Shown in pieces: positions 47,701 through 61,600 of a stretch of 64,000 nucleotides of DNA. The translations under genes were made by a program, and so were the position numbers. Under the pieces are notes generated by a model that saw only the letters and a list, made by a program, of their open reading frames with translations, did no database searches and had not been told where the DNA came from. Location of the stretch: NCBI RefSeq assembly GCF_003073045.1, contig NC_037590.1, positions 21,292,449 through 21,356,448 of the forward strand. Direction: 5' to 3'. How positions within the stretch are numbered: the first letter of the stretch is position 1; each line of letters starts with the position of its first letter. This DNA comes from Pomacea canaliculata (Eukaryota > Mollusca > Gastropoda > Architaenioglossa > Ampullariidae).

Positions 47701-50155
47701 CCTGGGCCAACTCGCGCTACTTCAACAGACCTGGCTCGCATCATCATCCTCCTTCAAGAAATCGGCTACATGCTGACAGAAAAGGCGAGAATTCTAACCC
47801 TTGTCCTCCTCCATGGCAAAGGACATTTACAGACGCTGGACTTTATTAGACTTTGTGTCTGGATAGTATGATTCATGCTAGAGTTTGAGTTTGAGGTGAC
47901 CAAGTGTGTGTGTGTGTGAGAGAGAGAGACGGGTAGTAGAGGATAATTAATGGCAAGAGCATGTCCTTGAGGAAAAAAATTAACTGTCACTTTGCCAAAC
48001 AGGCTCGAGGGTACTTTTCACCTGACCAGATCTTGAAGGGGGATCCGGAGGAGAGTATGCCCGGCATTCGCAAAGGCTTGAACATCCTGTATAAGTTCAA
48101 AAAATCTTTCGAAGAACATCAGCAAAAAATACAAACCTACTTCAAAGACAACAGAGAGCCACGCCTATGGAATTTCAACTCCGACGCGATTTTCTCTCGC
48201 TTTGACAAATTCACTCATCTGGTGGAGACGGTTGTGGTGAGTCGGTCATCTCTGTCTTTCTGAGGCCAGCTGCACAACATTTTTTTTTTCACTAATTTTA
48301 AACAAATTTAATCGCGGAATCGATCTGTAATTTCGTCGGCAGTCGTTTGCGATCTCTTCAATAAATCTGGTAATACATCGGTTTGTTGCATAATTATCAG
48401 ACAAAACAATTATTCTGACGTTTAACTTTGTTCACAACTTTTGGATCCAACCAAGGACTGTGAGACGGTGAATGTTGTAGCTCTTAAATGTGTCTTTAAA
48501 AACTAAGCAATCAGCAGTGAATGTCGAAGCTACACTTTCAAACACTTAATAGTTTGATGGTGGAAACAACAAATGATAACACTAAAAGGGAGTAAAGGTA
48601 TACTATTTTTGTGCACTGCTTTGTTAATTTTTTTTTTTTTTTTTTTTTTTTGATGCGCTGTCCGCAGGCTGTAATAGATACGTTCTTGGAGTTCTCCAAA
48701 CTGGAGAAAATAGAGCTCGGTGGTATCAAGGGAAGGATTCTCTCTGATCTGGTCATGGACATTTACAAGGAATTTAACGAAGACTACAAAGTGTTCTCTG
48801 AAAGTACCTTCGATCCTCTTGACCCTGACAAACCGGTGGGTCCTGCTGTCTCGTGCCTTACCTCACCCGTCCATCTTTACTCCCACCCTCCATTCCACCT
48901 AATTTTTTTTTTACATTAAGACCATGAACCTGTGTGGATCAGAACAGTTGGATCATTGACTGGGTTTGCGTGTACTGTCAGCCTCTTCTACACTTGCAAT
49001 TTAGTAACTTTAGCAAGCACAGTGTAGGATGCAGACACGTGACCCGGTTAGGTAGCTGCTGTCTGCTTGTACCCACTCTTTGTGTGACATCAGAGCTCAA
49101 GAGTCGTGTCCACGTGTCTGTCGGTGTGCAGGAATTCATGGACACGTACGCGAACTTTCTCTTAAATATGAAAGACATGGACCGTCGCCTAGGAACCATC
49201 GTCGCACGAGGCTTCGACGACTGCACCACACTTGAGGCTGCATTCAAAGTAGGCCATCGGTTGATGTTTGTCTTGTTGCCTCCACCCACTCTCCACTCTC
49301 CTCCCATTACCTCCCGTTCTCTAGCGGGTGATAGAACTAGAGGGTGCTTGAATATTCTCTTTCCGTTCCCCTTGATGTCAGACGTTCAGTTTGTTTTTCC
49401 AACTATGTCCTTACCTGAAACCTAATTAGACAAAGTAATTTTTCTGGGTATATTACGAAGGACACTTGCAATGAAAGTGTACTTTACTAGAGAAATAATC
49501 ATCCCACTGTTGCATTTTTCAAGAGGATTTTAATATTGGCAGTTATACTCCAGAGAGAAAAAGACTTTAATTTTTGAGTACAACTTTTTAACCGAAAATA
49601 CCTTATGAAATCTTGTAACAATTACATCCAATTGCACAAATTAAAACACGTAATGTACTGCTTGTCTGCCAGATCATCCTTATGATGTCCGGGCTTCTGA
49701 AGAGGCCACTGATCGCCAAAGACTTCGAGTGCAAGTACCCGATCCTGATGAACATGCTGAACGAAGAGCTGGACACATCCAAGCTCATCGTGGAGAAGCA
49801 GTTGGCCAGCATCCGGAATAAGCAGGAGCGGCCCTTCATCCACAAGAACATGCCGCAGACTGCAGGTTTGCTTCGCTGGGCCCACGAGATACGGGAACGA
49901 GTCGGCAAGCCCGTGACACTGTTTGGAAACCTCAACCACCCGTCAGTACCTCCTGAACCTCTTCAGTTCTTCCTGCAGCGTATCCGTATTTCATTTTATC
50001 TGTCCTGCTCTTGTTTGACCAAGGTTACACTTGCTATGCTTGCACAGGTGCAACGAATGAAAGTTTTCTTTCTTCCTTGCTTTCTTTCTTTCGTTCGTTC
50101 GTTCGTTCGTTCGTTCGTTCGTTCTTTCTTTCTTTCGTTCGTTCCTTCGTTCGTT

Positions 50156-50207
<52 letters not shown>

Positions 50208-52488
50208 TCGTTCATTCGTTCGTTCGTTCGTTCGTTCGTTCTTTCGTTCTTTCGTTCGTTGTTTCTTTCGTTCTTTATTTCGTTCTTTCTTTTAAGATAC
50301 TTGGAAATCAGTTTCCTTATTCACTGATTTAAAAAATTATTTTCTATTATTTAGGTGCGTGAAATCCGACAATGCAGAACTGCTGTTCGTCAAATACGAC
50401 GAGTTGATGGACCTCCTGGGCCAGTGAGTCCATCAGTACTTTGGGTTTGTCTGCGTTCGTCAGTGAGGTGCTCGAGCTCGTGCTTGCTTAATGTGTGTGC
50501 GCGTGCGCGTGGCCGCTGGATGTCTGCGAGAGTAGTGCTTGTGATGCTAGCGATTAAAGCATCGGCGTCTGAAACTGGAGACGTGCGCAGGTTGGGGTTG
50601 GAGAGAGAAAGAGAGACAGATAATGACTTTACAAAAAGATGGCCCAGAGAATAGTGTGGTCTACAACACTTCACTTACCAACCACCAAAATATATTCTTA
50701 GCACTTGTGTACATGTCTATGTGTCTGTGTGTCTGTCTCCGCAGCTGTAAAAGGCTGACAGTAAGTAATACACATTCTTACTGCGTGAAAGGTTTGAGGA
50801 CGACGTGTACGGGAAGTGGATAGCAGGCGTGGATGAAGCCTGTGCATTTAATCTCGGACAGCCACTTATCACAAGAAACAAGAAAACCAATCTCATCAGC
50901 GTCAACTTTGACCCGAAGGTAAATAAACATAAACGCGCCTCTCTTTTCCAGAGCTAATGCGAGAAGAAAACAATATCTTAGCTACACTATAACAAAAACT
51001 ATTGACTAAAAGAATAAAGAAGTCATAAAGAAGTCGAATTAGGCGTCGACCATGCAGCCTTTATTATTAAACCCTAATATCGGTACCCGTTTCCCTGCTC
51101 CTTCCCTCGCCCTCCTCCAAACACCCGGTGTGACAGCTGGTTGCAGTGCTCCGTGAAGTGAAGTATGTGAAGCTCCGACAGAAGGAGGGGATTCCGTCGA
51201 GTGCCGAGACCCTGTACGCCCAGAATAACACCTTCTTTAAGTTCGTGGCCAACCTGGACATGTCGGTGCGTTGGTACAACAAGGTGCGCAAGGAAGCTCT
51301 GGACGTGGAGTTCCCGCTGATCGAAGCCGAGCTGACTCGACTCGACTCGGAACTGCAGGAAGCAGAGACCGGCCTGCACTGGAAGGATGAAGGTAAGGCG
51401 GCAGAAAACCGTTCTATAGTTGAGTATAATTATTATATCTTGCAAAAATACTAACAGATGCTCGAGTCCATTTCAACAGCAATAACAAGGCATCCAAACT
51501 TACCTTTGGCAGGTGAGACACCTTCAATTCCTTGTTCGAAGTTTTAGAGTTGTTCACTTAACAGATCTCAAATGAAATGCCATTGAAAATTTTTTTCTTA
51601 TTTTAGAGCTTTATAATTCTAAATGAGGTTAAACAATTTTTGGGGTTTTTTGTGTACTTTTATGCAAACATAAAAACCATTTCTTTTTTTTTCTGACAGG
51701 TGTGTGGGAATATATAGTGAAAATTAGAGATAAGATCCACGATCTGGAGCGACGGGTACAGAAGAGCAAGGACAATGTGGCGACGATTCAGAACATCATG
51801 ACCACTTGGAACACCACTCCTCTGTACGAGCGCAGGGAGGAAAAGACTTCGTGCTACCTGAACCTCGACAACAGGTACGACAGGTGCGCCAAGCGGTACG
51901 CCGAGATCGACGCTGCCGGAGAGAGAATCCATGGTCTGCTTCAGGTGTGATATCCAGCATACGTCAGTGTTCACAGCTAATAGTCGTGATGATATGAATA
52001 AAGCCAAAGACTTTAGAAGAGAACAGTTCTCTTGTCGTGGCTTCCTATAAGCAGACCAAGCAGACCAAGAGTTACTCTGTAGATCATGTAGACATCGGCA
52101 ACTCCATCATCGTGGTAGGAACAAAAGCCGCGGCCTCAGAAAAGGCGGGCTTTCAAAGTTTTCTAGGGAACATTTTTTTAAAAAGTTTTTGACTAAAGTT
52201 CAACCTTCGATTCAAATTCATTCGCCCGTTTCTCCTGGCATTTATTTTCAGGAAAACCTGCAGCTTTTGGGGGCCAGCGAAGACACTGCCACGTGGAAGG
52301 CTTACGTGGACTACGTGGACGAAATGGTAGTGGCGGGCTTCGTGGGGACAGTGGTGTGCTCCCTGCAGTACTTTCTCGACAACACCGACGCAGCCAAGCA
52401 GCCTGAACCGCTGTTACGAGCCATTATGGAACTCATTGTAGGTACTCTCTTTTCCTTAGATTAAAATTATAGACATACATGCTCATGA

Positions 52489-52520
<32 letters not shown>

Positions 52521-52542
52521 TGGACGATGGGCGATTGACGAT

Positions 52543-52610
<68 letters not shown>

Positions 52611-55600
52611 CAGGTGCCGGAAATTGTCTTCTCACCTGCAATGGAGTACGGTGTCAGCGACAGCCTCATGAAGTTGATAGAAGGACTGATGAATGATGTG
52701 TACAAGCAGGCGTCACACGTACCCCGGTTGTCGCTGCGGAGTGGAAAGTCTTACGAGGTACCACCACTGACAACGGCGTTACTTGTATAATGACAGACTA
52801 TAAGGCCTCGCCAGCCAACAGCCAACCACCTCTTCCAGAATAATCCGCTAGTAGAGCAGCAATCGAGTACAGGTAGTCTTCAGGTTACGACGGTCTCGAG
52901 TTACGTCGTTTCGTGCTTACGACACTCATTCCCACTGACAGCGACAGTGATAACAAAGCAACGTAGTGAGCTTATTACTGAGATGGAAAGATTATTGGCG
53001 CTTTGGTTGGAAGACCAAAATCAACGCCGTATCCCTGTGAGTTTTATGGTTATTCAGGAGAAGGCTAGGTGACTGTTTGAGGCGTTGAAAAGAGAAAAGG
53101 GGGAAGGAAGGGAAAGTGAAGAATTTGTGGCGAGTAGGGGTTGGTTTATGAGGTTTAAGGATCGTGCCAATTTCCAGAACATTAAAGTGCAAGGTGAAGC
53201 TGCTAGTGCTGATGAGAAAGCAGCAACTGAGTTTCCTAATGCATTGGCTAAGATAATTGAGGAGAGTGGTTACTGTGCTCAACAAGTGTTCAACGTGGAT
53301 GAGACAGGCTTGTTGTGGAAACGTCTGCCTAACCTAACACTGTTTATTACTGTTACAGCACTTACAGTACAGTATTTCATTATTAAACGTACTGTACTAC
53401 AATATTTTACTGTACTTATGTTTATTGATAATTATGTAGCGTACTGTGTTAGGATAGATGTTGGATAGGCTAAGTGTTTGTAGTACTGTACTGTTATTAT
53501 GATGGTACAGTACAGTATGAACGTAGGATCCGACTTACGTCGAAATTCGGTTTACGACGCCGCGTTAGGAACGGATCAACGTCGTAAGTCGAGGACTACC
53601 TGTATTTGAATACAGCGCACACCCGTGTTCTCAAATGGCCATTACTTTAAGAAATAGAAGGAAAAAAAAATAACGACAGCCGTTCCTCAAACCGGACAAC
53701 AAGGCATGATAGTAAAAAATAAAATAAACAGGTAAAGGAAAACAAAGAACAGACTAGTCAGAAAAAAACAGATTCAGTACCGAGAGAAAAGTGGAAGGAA
53801 AGAATCTCAGACGTCAGTTTAAGAGATGTCTTTAAATATGGCTGGAATCTTTGCAATCCACACACACATACAAATCTTAAACTCTTTGAATTTTGTTTAG
53901 CTCTAAATGAATGAGACAAAAAGAATAAAAAAATAAAAAGGTCAGCGTAGGAAGACCGGGGAGACATTCTTGGTTGGTATGGTTATCACATCGGGACAAG
54001 AAAGCCTCGGACACAGGCCATCAAAGCTTTTAAAAACAGATGGTAGGCACAGTTTCAGCCCAGATGTCATCTTTGTTCGTTCTTGATGACAGAATGAAAT
54101 GGATGAAATGGAGGACCTCAACACCATGCGCGAAGAGCTGATGGAGAGGAGTCAGAGCGTCATGCACCAGGCCAACGAGTACAAACACTCGTTCAACGAC
54201 TACGCGTATCTGTGGGTCGACGACCGCGACCAGTTCATGCGAATGTTTCTGCTGTACGGCCGCCAAGTCACCCACTACGAGCTGGAGGCAGAAACCGCCA
54301 TACCCGAGAATCCACCCACTCTGGAACAGTTTAAAGGTCAGGTAAGCTCATTCTGTAAAGGATAAGAAAGACTTTAGTGAGGTTTGTGACTCAATGAACA
54401 GCGAATTTCCACTCCGACGAGGTGATACTTCAAAACACCATTTGTACACAAGTGGGGATGGGGAATCGGGGGGAATAAGGGTATATGACGGCAAGGCAGC
54501 CCAGCCCTGTAAACAGATGTCACAGGCAGAGAAAGAACAGCGTGCCCGAGACGAGAGCTGAACCCAGGACAGCCAACCCTCACTGTCTTGGTGACAGGCG
54601 CGAACCGTTGCACCAACGGACCGCCCTTTTTGCAGGTAAGGGTGTTGGGGAAGAGAAGGGAATAGGAGGACGTGTTGTAGGGGAATGTAATGACATCCAG
54701 AGCTGTCAGTGGTGTAATGAGTTTCCGTTCAGCTCCCTTGTCTCTCTTCGTTAGTCATCACTAGTTCTCGCCACGTCTCTTTCCACTTGAAGGAAGAGTT
54801 CTCCATATCCTCCTTTTGTCCACAATCTGAGCAATATCGGTGTTTTAATTAATGTCTTTGATTAAAATTATAAGTGAGCTCGATTGTAAACTATTGTTCT
54901 ACACAACAGTGATGTATTCCCAGATGCATTTTGTTCCTAGATCGACTCCTATGAGAAGATTTATCTGGATGCTCAAAATATTGAGGGCAAGAAGTTAATC
55001 GACAGCTGGTTTCTCATCTACTCCGAACCATTCAAGCAAGGTCTCATTAACACCATCAAAACATGGAGCTTCATGTTCAAACAACATCTGATAGACAACG
55101 TGAAGAACAGGTGAGTCGGTAAAAGTGATTATAGCTCCAAGCCAAGGGATCGCTTGTAAAAACTTCATCATCTCCATCTGCTTATCTAGCATGGTAGCGT
55201 GCACAGGTAAAGGAAAACAAATACCGATTAGTCGATCCTTGATACTTTTCTCTCATTATTTGTGATTTACCGATAACGAGAAAAACTGACACTACCTTGT
55301 TAGACCTACAACAAGCACTTAAACGACAGCTTCAGACCACGTGATACCCATTCTTTCTTCCTTCTTTCTACTTTATTAGTGTTTTTGTTTGTTTTCTTTG
55401 TTTTTGTCCCTGTTTTGTGTTTCTTAAAAGTGTAGCCTCTTTTGTTGCATGTAAGCGATATATCTGCTTTCGTTCACGGCTATGCCATGGTTTTTTTTTC
55501 AGCCTGCAAGGACTGGAAGACTTCATTAAAAGGGCTGAAGTGGGTCTGGCGGGAAGTGAAGGAAGGAGACTACGACAGTCTGGTGAAAGTCATGGGCTTC

Positions 55601-58600
55601 CTAGGAGAAGTGCGTGAGCGCATGGCGGAAACAGACGAGATGTTCGAACCGCTGAAACAGAAGATTGAATTGTTGAAGACCTACAATCAGGAAATGCCAG
55701 AAAACGTTTTCTTACAGCTTCAGGTATCACTGAAGGGTCAAACTTTGTTTCAGCACTTTGTTTCAGATAATAATAAATGTCCTGTAGGAAGCTGTTTACA
55801 AAAAGATCAAGTTACGGTTAACGAGTTGACCATTATTGGAATCTCCTGGTGTGTGGAAATGTATCTAGAGTAGGATGAATAGGTTCAAGTAATTCCTGGC
55901 TTCAAAGTAAGATATTGTTACAATTCAAACATCCGAATATGCTCTGTTCTCTCTGCAGACTCTGCCCGAAATGTGGGCGAACACCAAGAAGGCTTCCATC
56001 ACGACCAAGCAGGCCATAGCGCCCATACAAGCCAACGAGGTGATGAACATCCAGCGCCGGGTGGCGGCCTTCGACGTCACGCAGCACAAGTACCGCGAGA
56101 AGTTCCGTGGCCTCGAGTTCTTCCGTTCCTCCTGCAAGAAACCCTACGATCTGCTCGACCAGGTACTAGGGAACACACAGTCAGGCAAACAGACAGATAT
56201 ATAGATGATACAAAGATGGTAGATACATAAACGGAAGGATGGCAAGAGGAATTAAATCTTTGCTGAGAACTTTTATAGTTTTTCTGCTTTACTTCGTTTC
56301 ATTGACGAAAATGAAATCTGTAGCCTTCATCACAATTTTCCTCCTGTTCCACGAATTGCACTGCAACGACCGACCACTGCGGTGTAGTAACGACTATTGG
56401 GACAGAGAGTCACCAGCAAATGTTTCTCTGTTCTTAAGATAAACGTCGAGATCGAGGAACTGGAGGCAGAAATGACTGCACTAGGGGAGGCTGGGCATCT
56501 GTTCGCCGTGGCCGTTCCCGAGTACAAGCAGCTCAGGTTCTGCCGCAAGGAGATCCGGTTTGTCAAGCAGCTGTGGGACCACGTCTACGTCGTCAGCTCT
56601 TCCTTCGACGAGTGGAGGTCCACCCCATGGAAGGACATCAACGTGGAGCAGATGGACATGGACTGTAAGAAGTTTGCGAAGGACATCCGCGCTCTAGACA
56701 AAGAGATGCGGGCGTGGGACGTGTATACGGTGATGGAGGACGACATCAAGAACATGATCACGTCCCTCAAGGCCGTGGGTGACCTGCAGAATCCATCTAT
56801 CAGGGATCGTCACTGGCAGCAGCTCATGGAGGCCACGGGGGTCGGTATATTGGATTTCTGAGACCATTGATTCCCTTCCCCAGTGCATTTAAGCATTTTT
56901 TTTAACAAGTTTTAGGTTTTCTTTGATTGTTTGTTACTGCAGGTCAGAAAAAAATAAACACACAAGGGTAAGAAAAGGGTGGCACTCATTGGGAAGCATT
57001 TCACAGACAGACAACATCTGACGGAATCTTTAATGATTGTGTCTTCTCTGTATCCTATGCGATACCTGCTTTTTTGGTTCAGATCTTCCTGGGTCTTGGG
57101 TACCACCAAAGGGATCATCTGACACCCACAGTACTGTACTGACGAAACCTGATGATGGCAATTTTGTGTGTGACACACTGCCTGCCACTGCAACCGACAA
57201 TGAAGACGTTCTCTTTTTTGAGCACTGTCCTTAAACATTCGGCAGAGCTTGATGTTGACGAGGTATCTAAGCGAGCTGTGATTGTGGTCCTCAGGTTCAT
57301 TTCGTCATGGACGAGCACACTGTGCTGATGGACTTGCTGAAGCTAAACCTACACAAGTACGAAGAAGAGGTGCGAACCATCGTGGACAAGGCTGTCAAAG
57401 AGACAAGCATGGAAAAACTGCTGAGGGAGCTGGATGTCACCTGGAAGCAGATGGAGTTCGAACACATCCAGCATCCTCGCACTGGGATCACCCTACTGAG
57501 GGCCAGTGAAGAGGTGGTTGAGACCCTGGAGGACAATCAGGTCAGATATAGATAAGGACTGTCTCAGAAACACTATTTGTCTCTGCTCTTTTCCTGATGG
57601 CATTGATATTTGTTTTTGCTTTTTTACTTTTTTGGTGTTGATTGCGAGTTGAAGGAAAGAATTTTCCAACTTTAAAAAGGAAGGAAAATGGAAAATAATG
57701 CTGACAATTTTTTTAGAGATTATTGTTTTCTTACAGTCCCAAGTGCAGAACATGATGGCGTCCAAGTACATCGCTTTCTTCCTGAAGGAGGTGTCTCAGT
57801 GGCAGATCAAACTGTCCACCGCAGACCAGGTTGTCAACATTTACATGGAAGTGCAGCGCACCTGGCAGCATCTGGAGAGCATCTTCATCGGCTCTGAGGA
57901 CATCCGCAACCAGCTGCCCGAGGATTCTGCACGCTTCGAAATGATTGACAAGAAATTTAAGGTACGGGGTCTCCAGGGGTACAAAGGATGCAATTTTATC
58001 TTGTGAATCGGAAATCGCCTTGTCTGACGAGTTCAGAATAAAACTCTCAAGCTTTCACTCACTGAACGCGATCGATTATGATTCTTATTGATTTCCAGTG
58101 CGATATAGTATAACAATTTTAATTAGTATTTTTTTTTTCTTTAGAAAAAAAACAATCAGCATAAAGGACAACATGTAAGTTTGTCCTGAGGAAGCTTTTT
58201 CAACTTCTTTCTGCGTCCCAGCATGCATCAAAATGTCGTTGCACTGAAATAAAGAAGACAAAATGTTTGAACTCAAAATTATTATTATAAGCTGTCTGTG
58301 GAACCCTACTAATGCATGTTTGCTGCCTGGAACTGTCCTGGCACGTATTCCTTATGCTTTTGAACACCTAAGGTTCATGGGAGACGATCATTGAAAGTTG
58401 AAGGCTGAAGATATTACCAAGTGGAAGATTGTCTCCCTTCTCCTTTTGGCAACTGATTTTTTCCTACTGATATTTGAGAAGAAACTTATTATTAGAGAAT
58501 TGAGCATTCTTAAAGCAGATGGTGATGCACTGAAGTATTAAAAAATAACTGATACTGTGAATCATGCTATTGGTGGGGTAGAATAATTAAGATAATTAAG

Positions 58601-61600
58601 GTTATTGTGCAGTAAAGATAGTTAATACAGACTGTAAAAAAGTCCATTCCAGATTTCGTTGGTGTTTTCATGGTATCACCCAGAAGGTTATACAGATTGC
58701 CATTTTTCAGTGGTGCAAATAAATTTCAAGGCACATATTCCCGGGGAAAATGATTTTGAAAATAATGGTGTTTGACGACAGAGTCCCCTTTCTACCTTTC
58801 ATCGTGATGATAGCAGCGGCACGAAAAAAAGCAGCAACACCCACTGGGGAGCAGTCATTCTCCTCCTATGCTTTGAACTTTTAAAAACTAGTCAGATACA
58901 GTGAAGTCTTCGACAGAGAAAACATGAACTCATGGCTTGCGATCGCAGGAGATTGTGAAGAGCGTGACGAAGACGAAGAACGTGGTGAAGGCCACCAACA
59001 TACCCAACCTCTACGAGAAGCTGGACTACCTGCAAGGTGAGCTTGCCAAGTGCGAGAAAGCTCTGGCCGAATACCTGGAGACCAAGCGCCTGGCTTTTCC
59101 AAGATTCTACTTTGTGTCGTCTGCTGATCTTCTGGACATCCTGTCCAACGGCAACAGCCCGCCGAGTGTGAGTGCCTCAACTAAGAAATGCATTGCTGAC
59201 AGACTGGTGTATGCAAGTGGCATGGCGTGGGAGCAAGTCTAGTTTTGTTACATAATTCGCACCTAAAAACATGGAACACCTGTTCATGTCTTCATAGACA
59301 ATGTAAAGAAGCCACGTGGGTATCGAACCAGCGCACCAGTGCTCTAACCGCTCTTCTATCCGCTCTCTCACTTGAAGTAGATTCAGACTAAGTTCTCTCA
59401 TCGCTGTTTCCATGGAAAGCATCCGTTTCTTTCGATCTGCTAACAGGTGATGAAGCACCTGACTAAACTCTTCGACAGCCTGGCCAAGCTGAAACTGGAA
59501 AAAGATTCCGCGGGCACCGAGCTGAAGTCAGCCAATGGCATGTGGAGCAAAGATGGAGAGTACGTTGCCTTGGCAAAGTCCTGCGACCTCCAGGGTCAGG
59601 TGAGCTGAAGAGGCAAAGTTGGTTTTATGTACTCCTTGCTGCGCATCACCGACCAAATGCGTTGTAGTGACTGAAGGGATTAACATTAGACCTATCGGCT
59701 AAATACATCCAATTGTAAGTTGAACTTCTAGCTACACGAAATAACAGCAGTCAGGCAAAGCATCAGCAAACTTCCGGAGAATTAGTTCTAACCAAGATAA
59801 TGTATTACCATAATGTAACGGGTTTAAACAACAATACCGTAGCTGAAGGAGGTGGAGAAATGGATCATCAACGGGTGGCGTGTGATGTTAACGGGTGACG
59901 TGTGATGTTAACGGGTGACGTGTGATGTTAACGGGTGACGTGTGATTTTAACGGGTGACGTGTGATGCTAACGGTTGGCGCGTGATGTCAACAGGTGGAG
60001 AACTGGCTCAACAACGTGCTGGACGTGATGATCATCACAGTTCGCCACGAGATGTCCGAAGCCATCGTCTGCTACGAGGACAAGGCGCGTGACGAATGGC
60101 TGTTTGACTTCCCCGCCCAGGTGGCGCTGTGTGGCACCCAGATCTGGTGGACGACAGAAGTGAACCAGGCCTTCGCGCGGCTTGAGGAGGGATTCGAAAA
60201 TGCAATGAAGGATTACAACAAAAAACAGGTTCCCTCCCTCAACTTCTTCCATCTGGAAATCTGCTATCAAGAACAAAATATTGGAGTTTAGTTTGTAATT
60301 ATCCGAGAAAGTAATGATGGGAAATGTTAGGGGAAAAGATACAGTCCATTCCTTGGCTCTGTTTATAATTCTGTTTCACAACACCTATGCAAGAGCTTTT
60401 ATTGATATTTTAATTTTATTTCACTCGAGATATGCATGAGAAATTGCGTGCATGTGTTTTGATAGGTCTTCATGTATATTTGCATAATAGAGTTATCATT
60501 TCATGACTCTAAGCATTTATTTTCAATTTGTCTTCTTTGTAAGACGCGGTGAGCCCGACTTTGGTTAAATAAGCAAACAGGGGATAATTATTTTTAAAGA
60601 TGTCAATCAGTATCAGAACCCCAGAAAATCAACATCAGACACTGAACAAAAGGCAGGCAAACAAAACAGTCCACAAAGAGATGAGCACTACAGGACGATC
60701 TAACATTTACGAAACATACGCGCGTTAAGTACACACTGAACAAGTCGACCCCAAAATAACCTGCGACCTTTGACTCCCACTCAACAGATCCAGCAGCTGA
60801 ACGCGCTCATCAACCGGCTGATCGGGGATTTGTCGAAAGGCGACCGCCAGAAGATCATGACCGTGTGCACCATTGATGTCCACGCACGTGATGTGGTGGC
60901 CAAGATGATTCTGCAGAAGGTGGACAGCTCGCAGGCCTTCGTGTGGCTGTCGCAGCTCCGCCATCGCTGGGACGACAAGGTCCAAGACTGCTTCGCCAAC
61001 ATTTGCGATGCCCAGATCCTGTACTCGCACGAGTACCTGGGCAACACCCCTCGCCTCGTTATTACACCTTTGACCGACAGGTACCCTATCCATCAACAAC
61101 AGACGTCATCTATAGTAGCAGAATCGTAACAATCAACGCTCTTAAGATTTATGAGCACATATAAATTTCATGAAAAGATTTGCATCAATTTAATGTCGTA
61201 CAGTCAAATGAAGTAACAGACTGAAGTAATATCGGTCTTTTTACAGATGCTACATCACACTGACACAGTCTTTGCACCTCATCATGGGTGGAGCACCAGC
61301 AGGACCTGCGGGTACGGGTAAAACAGAAACTACCAAGGATCTTGGACGTGCTTTGGGGATCATGGTCTATGTGTTTAACTGCTCTGAGCAGATGGACTAT
61401 AAGGTAAAGCAGCACTTGCATGCTAGCAATTCTTTCTTAATAAATAATAATTAATAATAATAATACAGTAATTTACCTAACAAGTTGTTAAACTTGATTA
61501 CGGTGCTACGACGTAGTCGCCTGCTAGACGTGTGAGCGCCATTATCTTCATACACGCGTTCGTGGAACTTGGCAACGAACATTTTTTTTGGTTAAGGTAA

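Larger units (their letters stand above)
44756..55723 (+). other. Dynein N-terminal tail (DHC_N1 region), part of the CDS
   Basis: Exons 1-18 encode the tail, which in this family dimerises and binds intermediate chains. The start [17 protein letters not shown] is taken at the first ATG in frame with DHC_N1-like sequence. Recognisable blocks are [40 protein letters not shown]-like [64 protein letters not shown]-like [13 protein letters not shown], and [15 protein letters not shown]. The frame breaks at 44849 (extra base), 47571 (base missing at an acceptor), 47733 (extra) and 55551 (extra G in a G run) fall here. Confidence 0.88.
55959..60228 (+). other. Dynein linker region (DHC_N2), part of the CDS
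   Basis: Exons 19-25 encode the linker, the lever that swings over the AAA ring. Strongly conserved blocks: [87 protein letters not shown], and [24 protein letters not shown]. No frame break is seen in this stretch. Confidence 0.92.

Noticed and set aside
49982..50332. Phe/Ser/Arg-rich ORFs on both strands
   Set aside because: These are artefacts of the TTTC/TTCG microsatellite inside a dynein intron.
57037..57234. Open frames on both strands in a dynein intron
   Set aside because: Overlapping ORFs without recognisable family; flanking exons join perfectly without it.
59871..59990. Regular 20-bp repeats that could suggest a CRISPR-like array
   Set aside because: The units are directly adjacent with no unique spacers, in an animal intron; it is a minisatellite.
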